This document shows, in pieces, positions 57,901 through 64,000 of a stretch of 64,000 nucleotides of DNA. A program made the translations under genes and the position numbers. Each line of letters begins with the position of its first letter. The first letter of the stretch is position 1. The stretch spans positions 18,150,699-18,214,698 of the forward strand of contig ML677348.1 of the NCBI GenBank assembly GCA_007922305.1. Reading direction: 5' to 3'. The notes beneath the pieces were generated by a model that made no database searches, was not told where the DNA came from, and was given only the letters and a program-made list of their open reading frames with translations. The DNA comes from Dermatemys mawii (lineage: Eukaryota > Chordata > Testudines > Dermatemydidae).

Positions 57901-60900
57901 GTTGTCAGGCCAACGGGGAGCACTACGAACCAGTAGTGCGCAGATCCCACCGCTACATGAAAGTATGCATCCTTCAAGTCAAGGGCAGCATACCACTCTC
58001 CCGGATCCAGGAAGGAGATGATGGAGGCCAGAGAGACCACTGAGAACTTCAACTTGAGATACTTGTTGAGGTGCCACAGGTGCAGGATGGGCCTTATGCC
58101 CCTCTGGGACTTCAGGATCAGGAAGTAATGGGAGTAGAACCTTTTGCCCCCGAGGTCTAGGGGGACTTCCTCCACGGCCACTGCCTGTAGCAGGCCTTGC
58201 ACCTCCGGGTGCAGCAGACTCTTGTGAGAGGGATTCCTAAAGAGTGATGGGGAGGGGGGGGGGGGTGGGGGGGGGGGGGGGGAGAGAGGTGGAAATAAAT
58301 TGGAGGGTATAGGCCTGCACCACAGCCTCGAGGACCCAACGGTCCAATGTTATAAACGCCCAGGCCGGGAGGAAAGAAGGAAAGAAAGAAAAGAAAGAAA
58401 GAAAGGCAGTTAGAGAACCGGGGGTGGGGGGGATGGGGGGGCAGGATCCAGGACAGTGGCTGGAATGTCACCCTCGGGCACACCTTCAAAATGTCTGCTT
58501 CAACCCCTGCTAGGAGAGGGAAGAGCTGGCCTGTGCTGTGGTATAGGGCTGCTGGCCCTGACAGCATTTGTAGCTCTTGCCTCTCTTTTGGAAGGGCTCT
58601 TGCCTAAGCTGACTGAGCTGCTGGTGGGACGGCTACAGCTTAACTTGCTTTCTCTGTTGCCCCAAGGTGTATATGCCCAAGGTCTAGAGCATAGTGTGCG
58701 AGTCCTTCAGCCTGTGTAGCTTATCTGTTTTCTCCACAAACAGAGCTTGAGCATCAAAGGGGAGGTCCTGGATGGACTGTTGGACCTCCACCGACAAGCC
58801 TGAGGACTGCAGCCACGCCACCCTCCTCAGCGTTCTGGCTGAAGCCATGGTCCATGCCACAGAATCAGCCACGTCCGAGGCCACCTGCAGTGCCAACCTC
58901 GCCACTCCCTGCCCCTCTTCCAGGATGGCCTGGGATTCTTTCCTTGGGTCCTCTGGGAGGGAATTGGCAAATTTGGCCATTGATTGCCAAATATTAAAAT
59001 CATAGCGGCCCAAAAGGGCCTGATGATTCACCACCCTCAGCTGTAGGCTTGAAAAAAAATAAACCTCTCTCCCAACAAGCTCCAATTTCTTTGCCTCTTT
59101 ATTTTTGGGAGTAGCCCCCAGTTATCCCTGGCTCTCCCGGTTGTTGACTGTGAACACTACTAACGAGTTTTGGGCAGGGTGGGTATAAAGATATTCATAT
59201 CCTCTTGCAGGTACACAGTACTTGCGCTCCTCACGCTTGGAAATAGTGGGTAACGATGGTGGGGTCTGTCAAAGGGCCTTGATAATTTTTGTCATCCCTT
59301 CATGTACTGACAGCGTGAGTCTAGCTGGGGCTGCTGAGCTGAGGATGTTGAATAGGGTGCCCAAGGGCTCCTCTAGCTCCTCGGTCTCTAGCCCCAAATT
59401 TTAGGCTACCCTCCTCAAAAGCTCCAGATGAGCTTTGGCATCAACCTGGGGGACTGTAGGCGGGGGGGTCCCATGATGGCTTCATCAGGGGATAAGGAAG
59501 AAGATGCAGGTACAGCAGGAGTCACTGCCTCTGTGACCTGCTCGGCATTGCCTTCTTCCCCAGTCTGTTGCACCTGGGGTCCCCCATGTCTGGAAGCCTC
59601 CATCTCAAGTGGGCGGGAGACTGTGGCAAAAGGTGACAGACTGCGGACACAGACTTATGCCCTTGGGGTATCTGCGTGCACTCCTATGGGTTTGTTCCAA
59701 GGGTGCCACGGCATAGGCCACAGACCCTGGGGCCATGATAGTGCTGGGGGTACCAGTGGAGGACCTTGCCCTGCCTTCAGGGGGTTTTAGTCAGACTCTG
59801 AGCCTAGGGATGGAGGACCATGTTGCAGAGACCAGGACCACATCGATGCCGACCACGCGTCCCACATCAGTCCCAGCTGCATCCACTGTCATGCTAAGAA
59901 TGGGATCTATACGTGGGGCGACAATCCACTGTACCGAGACCCTGGTGACCAGCATCAGCATTTGGTGGACCCACAATGGTACCCCGTCGATCCACACCGA
60001 AAGATTCACGACCAGTGCAGGTCCATAGAGCGCAACAGTGTGACCCACACCGCAATGATAAGCGTCAACACTGGTATGGCGACCTCTGACTATAGGCCGT
60101 TGACTTGTACTGAGAGTCCCAATGGAGGCTTCTGCTGGAGCAGTGTCGATCCAAAGGCGAGTGACACTCCTGGTACCTGGGTCTTAGGGATGAACATGCC
60201 TCAGTAGGTCTACACCATACCACAGGGAACTGATGCACAGAGCCCGCAGAGCAATGGCTGGAGTCCAGAGACGGGTACCAAAGGCTCCAATTGGTAGGTA
60301 GCCATACGTCCGAGATGTGGTGGCTCTGCATGGGAGAGCACTGGTGAGACACTCCCTGAGGTGGCGAGCTGTGCTGCACTGACAGGGACTGAGGTGGTGG
60401 TCCAAAAGCATGCTTACCCCTTGATTGGGGAGATGCTGTCGCAGGTGTGGGCGGCACCAGGAGGGACAAGATATCCTGCGCCACCTGTGGGCCTCCGGCA
60501 TCGCCAGGTGCTGGACTCCCGTGCCGCTGTCTAGAGTGGCTGACACATCCCGTGATGGGTTAACCTGTACAACTGAAGCTGAGGCCTGTCTGCCACTTGG
60601 AGGCAATGAGCCACCCTTCATGGGTCTAGGCCAGGGGTCTCCTAACTTTATGAGACAAGGGCCATATTAGATTTTTGAAGGGGCTTCGCGGGCCGAAGCA
60701 ACCGTGAAAAAATTCAATATATTCAAATATATACAAACCCCGCGCCCATTGCTCCTCCGGTCACTGCTGCGACCCCGCCCTTTGCTCCTCCAGCTGCTGC
60801 CGTGCCCCCTGCCCTTTGCTCCTCTGGCCCCTGCCACCCTCCCCCTTTACTCCTCTGGCCACTGCCACTGGGGCACTCGCCCCTCCACACATGGGGCCGC

Positions 60901-62186
60901 CAGCAGCAGCTCACGGGGATGCGGGGGGTGGGGTAGCGGTGGCTTCTCCATGTGCCTGGCTCAGCTGGACGGCCGGACAAATTGAAGCTGAGGGCCGGAT
61001 CCGGCCCCTGGGCCGTAGTTTGGGGACCTCTGGAATAGGCTCATCTCCTGCCCTCTCCTTGCTCTTGTGAGCAAGAGACTGACCTCTTCCGGTCGTCTTC
61101 TTTTTACTGGGCGGTGCTGGGGAGGTGGATTGCTGCTCCGCACTGACACCATGGTGCTGGGGGCAGAGTCCGATTTCGGCTGCTCCCGTGTTGGTGTCAG
61201 CGCAGACTCCGTAAAGAGTACGTACAGTAGAAAGGTTTGCAATGAACAGTTCTAGACAAGAAAAGGTTTGCTGAAGCAAAGGAATGTTCCAGCACTATCA
61301 CTGGCAGTAAGGAGGAACTGAGGGTAGGGGGAGCTGGGGGTGTCAGAGCTGATCCCCTACAGATCTCACTGAGGGAAAAACTCCCGACACCAGTGCACGT
61401 GACGGGCACACACTCCTAACATGGAATGGACATGAACAAGCACTCCAAGAAACTGGCATTTCAGATTAGTCTTGCACATTATTTTCTTGCCAATTCTCTT
61501 CTTAGTACTAATCCTACAATAGATAGCATATGTTTGAAATAATAGTGTCCTTACTCAGATGGAAAGGCATAAAGGAATTTACTGACTTAGGTGTAAAATT
61601 AGTCAGTTAAAACTGTGTCCCAGCCAGCCTGGTGGATACCACGCACAGAATGATCAGCTTAATCTGAAACAATCTTCTCATTCTCTGCCATACCGGCAGC
61701 AAAACAAGGCCAGACACTTGAGAGAGGAGAACGTGTTACATCAACACAGCTTTCTGATCGACAGGGTGACATTCAAGAGAACTTTGGTACCCACTCTTTG
61801 ATTGAACAGTTCCAGTGTAGAGGGCACCTGCATGTGAAAGGAAGAAGCAACTCCAAATGGAAGGACATTGTTCCTTCCCAGTAGGGATCATCAATCTCTG
61901 AATGGCTGTGAAAAATACCTGGTGAGAAACAGCAGTGTATGATGAAAGCCTAGAAATTCCCTAGACCATGAGTCTGTTATTGGCAGGAAAGGGAGACTTA
62001 GACCTGAAACCACGTGGGAAGAGGAAGGAACATGGAAAAAGATAGAAAATGAACTAAAGCAGTCTCCTTAGTCCTACCTTAATAATCTTGTCTGTCCCGG
62101 AAGTCAATAACCATCCCCTGGTTGCGTCGAAGTGTACATGGACAATGTTGTGCTTACTGTCATGGAAAGTGGCCGTGGGTGCTCGT
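54902..62186 (-). CDS. WDFY2: WDFY2, WD repeat and FYVE domain protein; two 3' coding exons, rest outside the window
   Basis: The exons 62,078-62,186 and 54,902-54,931 join in frame to give RAPTATFHDSKHNIVHVHFD, ATRGWLLTSGTDKIIK and LWDMTPVVS. This matches the C-terminus of vertebrate WDFY2, an early-endosome protein whose FYVE domain binds phosphatidylinositol 3-phosphate and whose WD-repeat propeller acts as a scaffold, for example for Akt. The FYVE domain and most WD repeats lie on exons beyond position 64,000; I searched 62,187-64,000 for the preceding exon and did not find it. The single 7.1-kb intron visible here contains the DIRS element. Its stop is about 19.9 kb from the DHRS12 stop, tail to tail. 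Confidence 0.93.
54934..55680. other. WDFY2 last intron, 3' part
   Basis: AT-rich sequence with a (TTTA)n microsatellite at 55,491-55,512. No gene or transposon recognised before the DIRS terminal repeat. Confidence 0.5.
55800..56680. repeat. C-rich degenerate tandem repeat region
   Basis: From about 56,200 to 56,600 the unit CTCCTGCACCCC with CCATCCTGA and CCAACC variants recurs at irregular spacing, ending in a (GA)n run at 56,618-56,638. The part before 56,100 has CATGGCACCACTGGCATCAT and ATGGTACCGGGCCCATGG, typical of the inner part of a GC-rich hAT-like element. All frames here are compositional. Confidence 0.5.
56944..57252 (+). mobile_element. Terminal fragment of the same hAT family as 1,702-5,443
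   Basis: It starts CAGGGTGGATAAAAATCAAT and continues with GACAGTTTTAATTAAGATAC and CAATGGGACTCAGTGCTCAG, the reverse complement of 5,443 back to about 5,090. It stops where a short hAT element begins at 57,253. Only one end of this transposon is present. Confidence 0.8.
57253..57826 (+). mobile_element. Short hAT element (CAGGGGTGGGCAAACTATGG) with lost right end
   Basis: It begins CAGGGGTGGGCAAACTATGG after GTCTAGAA and carries the GGGCAGTCGGGGACAGGGAG units seen reversed in 14,941-15,558. Instead of an inverted right end, the sequence runs into a second direct copy of the left flank plus left end at 57,803-57,848. Confidence 0.65.
57803..57848 (+). repeat. 46-bp direct duplication of 57,229-57,274
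   Basis: ATGGGACTCAGTGCTC followed by GTCTAGAACAGGGGTGGGCA and AACTATGGCCC occurs in both places with one difference (CAG versus CCG before TCTAGAA). The copy spans a hAT terminus and its flank, so it arose after that insertion. Confidence 0.8.
57857..58202 (-). pseudogene. DIRS-type reverse transcriptase fragment
   Basis: The first 115 residues of a 311-codon frame. It has GGKRFYSHYFLILKSQRGIR, LHLWHLNKYLKLKF, SIISFLDPGEWYAALDLKDA, YFHVAVG and VLPVGLTTAPRVFTKCM. The LDLKDAYFH segment holds the first catalytic Asp of RT. The fragment stops before the YxDD box at the border with the duplicated hAT end, so the enzyme is inactive. The rest of the frame down to 57,267 is read-through into GC-rich repeat. 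Confidence 0.85.
58249..58406. repeat. Poly-G tract and GAAA microsatellite
   Basis: G-runs fill 58,249-58,282 almost without interruption, and GAAA/GAAAG units recur at 58,371-58,405. On the WDFY2 transcript strand the tract is poly-C. Assembly of such runs is often unreliable. Confidence 0.85.
58684..59100 (-). pseudogene. DIRS gag-like ORF1, LAP2-alpha-like segment
   Basis: A 133-codon open frame with RVVNHQALLGRYDFNIWQSM, AKFANSLPEDPR, LQVASDVADSVAWTMASART, SGLSVEVQQSIQDLPFDAQA and LFVEKTDKLHRLKDSHTML. This resembles the C-terminal domain of mammalian LAP2-alpha (TMPO), known to derive from the gag-like ORF of a DIRS element. It is followed by loss of frame. The N-terminal part lies at higher coordinates. 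Confidence 0.75.
59101..60631 (-). pseudogene. Decayed middle part of the DIRS gag-like ORF
   Basis: Minus-strand frames at 59,415-59,603 (EEGNAEQVTEAVTPAVPASS) and 60,065-60,621 (Ser/Pro/His-rich, with SLLVPPTPATASPQSRGKHA) have the low-complexity, Pro/Ser-rich composition of the middle of DIRS ORF1. They are in different frames. The frames on the plus strand here are shadows. Confidence 0.5.
60632..61032. mobile_element. Short hAT element nested in the DIRS gag region
   Basis: Ends CAGGGGTCTCCTAACTTTAT and GTAGTTTGGGGACCTCTG, inverted. Flanks GTCTAGGC (60,624-60,631) and GAATAGGC (61,033-61,040), 6 of 8. It shares GAGACAAGGGCCATATTAGA with 38,040-38,422. Confidence 0.8.
61040..61250 (-). 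pseudogene. N-terminal fragment of the DIRS gag-like ORF
   Basis: Minus-strand residues SPAPPSKKKTTGRGQSLAHK, followed by SKERAGDEPIP, have the Lys/Arg/Ser-rich character of the DIRS ORF1 N-terminal region. It continues across the hAT element into 60,631 and below. Confidence 0.55.
61453..62077. other. WDFY2 last intron, 5' part
   Basis: No recognised transposon or gene between the DIRS arm and the exon donor. Confidence 0.5.
62078..62186 (-). CDS. WDFY2: WDFY2 penultimate coding exon
   Basis: On minus, an acceptor AG (plus 62,187-62,188) follows a TTTCTTT tract and the donor GT is at plus 62,076-62,077. The first base completes a Glu codon begun upstream. It encodes RAPTATFHDSKHNIVHVHFD and ATRGWLLTSGTDKIIK. 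The HFD.TRGWLLTSGTDK segment is a WD-repeat blade after the FYVE domain of WDFY2. Confidence 0.95.
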
Positions 62187-62351
62187 CTAAAGAAAGATCA
62201 AAGATCAAGAGTCAAGGAGACAGTGACTGCAGTATTGCCCTCCACTATTCACAAAGGAGGAAATGAGAATTTGAACACTAATGTAAGGAATTCATTTTCT
62301 TCAGTGATTCATCTTAATTATTGAGCAAGAAGAGATGGCTTCATGGTCTCT

Positions 62352-62755
62352 CTATGGCTATGTCTACCGGGCACACCACTAGTGGCGGCATGCAGCTACA
62401 TGCTGCAGTGAAAAGTGGGCTGCTCCCATGCTGTGGCGTGAAGCTACATGCGTCAGTGAAAGGCTCTGGCAGAGGACAGCTGCTGCTACAGAGCCTTTCC
62501 CTGCTGCCAGAGTCTTCCATGTGATAGGGAAGCAATGGGGTGCTACACTGCTATTTTCAGTGGGGTAGAGGGGGCAGGCATGGCTTGGGAGTGAAGAGAG
62601 CTGTAGAAGGCACATACCCACAGGGTTCAGACATCTTTACTTATCTAAGCAGTGCCTCCCAATCTACCCTACTATTTATACCTGTGCTAGGGATCTGTGC
62701 AGTGTACGTAATCTGCATGCCACCATAAGGACTGTGCAGTATAGACACACCCTAT
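62352..62755. mobile_element. Harbinger-like MITE (ATGTCTAC...GTATAGACAC ends)
   Basis: It starts near TGGCTATGTCTACCGGGCAC and ends CAGTATAGACACACCC. Inside, GCTACATGCTGCAGTGAAAA and GCTACATGCGTCAGTGAAAG form a direct repeat of about 45-bp period. Inverted ends are short and the target duplication is not certain. Confidence 0.5.
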
Positions 62756-62964
62756 GAAGGATGACCTGCGGTTCCCTGGAGCCACAGGTTTTCCTTTGGG
62801 AGACAGAAAAATCACATTTCCCAGGCAGTTACTGTGCAGGAATCTTTCAGATGAGAGACTGAAAACCTAAGTGTACCTGCTTTTGTGTGGACAATGAAGA
62901 CAGCAGAGCACTCGATCTTTCCTTGACCAATATTGCATTGCACTGTGCATCTCTCCTCAGGGGT

Positions 62965-63240
62965 GTCTGAGTTTTAATAAACCACAGAAGATGGAACTGG
63001 AAGATACCTAATGAGATCATCCAGTCCATCTCCATTGTCCAGGCAAGAGGATTCCCTACAGCACATTTTCTGATGTTTCGTTCAACCTAGTTTTAAATGT
63101 CCCAAACAATGGGGTTTCTAGCATTTACTTAAAAAGACTATTCTATAGCCTAATGGATTCCATTTTCAGGAAGCTTTTCATTTTAGTTAGCCTAAAGAGG
63201 TTTCCTTTAATTTCATCCCACTTCAACTAGTTATATCCTG
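62965..63240 (-). mobile_element. Old CR1/L3-type LINE 3' fragment (minus)
   Basis: On plus it reads GAGATCATCCAGTCCATCTC, ACAGCACATTTTCTGATGTT, GTTTTAAATGTCCCAAACAA and TTTCATCCCACTTCAACTAG, the reversed 3' end of an old CR1/L3 LINE family common to amniotes. Similar in layout to 49,755-50,045. Confidence 0.65.
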
Positions 63241-63662
63241 TTTTACCACACTAAACACAACAGACATCAATAAAAAAATCAGTTTCCTACAATTAATAGA
63301 GTTATGTGGTATGCCAGGTAAATGCTAATTTTTTTTAAAAAATAATCAGCACTTCAATTAGCCTCTTCCTTTGGTTCATTTGTAGACGGCCATCTTTCCC
63401 ACAGCCCCTTAGCTGTCACTCAGCCAAAAGCGACAGGTACTGACTGAAGGGAAAGTGAGTGAGCCTTGGTGAAGCAGTATGATGCTATGACAGAAGTCCA
63501 TCCTGCTGTCCCTGGTTTTAATGCCCCAGGCTGGAATCTCTGAAGTAGGGTGGGCTTCATCCCTCAAGAGAATCCCAATATTCACAATGGCTATCTTTGG
63601 GAACCTCTCAATGACATGTCAGGCTGGGAAATGCAGTCCATCATGGGGGCCAACTTTGTAAG
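63241..63662. other. WDFY2 intron, nothing assignable
   Basis: No exon found that would precede 62,186 in WDFY2. No repeat recognised. Confidence 0.5.
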
Positions 63663-63664
63663 TA

Positions 63665-63855
63665 CAGTGGGACCCTGGAATACCGCACCCCGCTATAGCA
63701 CAAATCTGCTTATAGTGTGGTGCGAAGCTGGCTCCCGATGGCAGTGGCGGCCTCTGCTTTGATGCAGCAGAACCCCGCAATACCGCGACCCGCCATTATC
63801 GCGATCGGGGTTTTTTTTTGGATCCCGATCGTCGCGGTATTGCAGGGTCCCACTG
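63665..63855. mobile_element. 191-bp pogo/Tigger-type MITE with TA duplication
   Basis: Ends CAGTGGGACCCTGGAATACC and GGTATTGCAGGGTCCCACTG are inverted repeats. TA flanks both sides (63,663-63,664 and 63,856-63,857). The interior has a second inverted pair around CCCGATCG/CGATCGGG. These ends match the Tigger-like branch of the Tc1/mariner superfamily. Confidence 0.85.
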
Positions 63856-63894
63856 TATGTCTGTGGCAAGGCAGGCTGGGAGATGTCATTCACA

Positions 63895-63919
63895 GTCTCT
63901 CTCTCTCTCTCTCTCTCTC
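63895..63919. repeat. (CT)n microsatellite
   Basis: Uninterrupted CT dinucleotides. Confidence 0.95.
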
Positions 63920-64000
63920 CACATGGGGATTTGGAAAACAGCTTCCCTTTCATATTCAGGAAGAGCATATCAGGAAAGAAAGAAACAAGGGCTGTTTAAA

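Larger units (their letters stand above)
55686..61452 (-). mobile_element. DIRS-type retrotransposon remnant with inverted terminal repeats, broken by insertions
   Basis: Left arm 55,686-55,800 (TTCTTCGAGAGG, AATGGACATGAGCAA, GCACTGGTTCTGG, TTTTTCCC) and right arm 61,340-61,452 are reverse complements in outline: the right arm holds GGGAAAAACTCCCGACACC, AGTGCACGTGAC, AATGGACATGAACAAGC and CTCCAAGAA. Between them, on minus, lie a gag-like region (61,250-58,684) and a DIRS-type reverse transcriptase start (58,202-57,857). Inverted rather than direct terminal repeats together with this RT are the mark of DIRS1-like elements, which integrate by a tyrosine recombinase. The rest of RT, RNase H, methyltransferase-like and recombinase regions are missing. 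Later insertions occupy 56,944-57,850 and 60,632-61,032. Confidence 0.7.

Noticed and set aside
62187..63900. Search for the WDFY2 FYVE exon upstream of 62,186
   Set aside because: No minus-strand stretch encoding the FYVE zinc-binding motif or the residues preceding RAPTATF was found, so it must lie beyond the window.
1..64000. CRISPR arrays, bacterial operons, rRNA or tRNA genes
   Set aside because: No regularly spaced direct repeats and no tRNA cloverleaf or rRNA sequence seen; tRNA-like words occur only within SINEs.

Overview
The window is vertebrate genomic DNA, most likely from a turtle. It holds two protein-coding genes in tail-to-tail orientation, and most of the rest is intron or intergenic sequence full of old transposable elements. 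I infer a turtle from the repeats: CR1 LINEs, MIR and CORE-type SINEs, many short hAT and PIF/Harbinger elements, a DIRS-type retrotransposon with a LAP2-alpha-like gag, and a Tx1-like ORF1 fragment. Reading frames longer than about 100 codons belong to transposons or are chance. Introns are long, with GT-AG borders.

Positions 1-35,630 (plus strand) carry the 3' nine coding exons of DHRS12, a short-chain dehydrogenase/reductase. The first exon lies before the window. The nine exons join in frame without any repair and give 300 codons plus a stop at 35,043-35,045, with a poly(A) signal at 35,594. Its introns hold a 3.7-kb hAT transposon with a decayed antisense transposase (1,702-5,443), two CR1 LINE copies (13.6-14.7 kb and 27.1-29.4 kb), short hAT elements, Harbinger-type MITEs, and a MIR.

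Positions about 53,700-62,186 (minus strand) carry the last two coding exons of WDFY2, a FYVE and WD-repeat endosomal protein. The penultimate exon is 62,078-62,186. The last exon adds only nine residues and the stop (54,902-54,931). The rest of WDFY2 lies beyond the right edge. The converging DHRS12/WDFY2 order is the one I recall for human chromosome 13.

Between the two genes (35.6-53.7 kb) there are two LTR-like blocks, several hAT elements, a 2.3-kb PIF/Harbinger transposon with a broken DDE transposase facing a nearly intact Myb/SANT-like partner ORF, a MIR split by a Harbinger MITE, and a small retroposed Tx1-like ORF1 fragment with a perfect 16-bp target-site duplication. The last intron of WDFY2 contains a DIRS-type element framed by inverted terminal repeats and broken up by later insertions.

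I found no new cellular system. The most informative material is the transposon layering: nested insertions, legible target-site duplications that separate hAT (8 bp, centred on TA) from Harbinger (3 bp, TTA/TAA), and retained host-like domains (LAP2-alpha-like gag, Myb/SANT-like protein).
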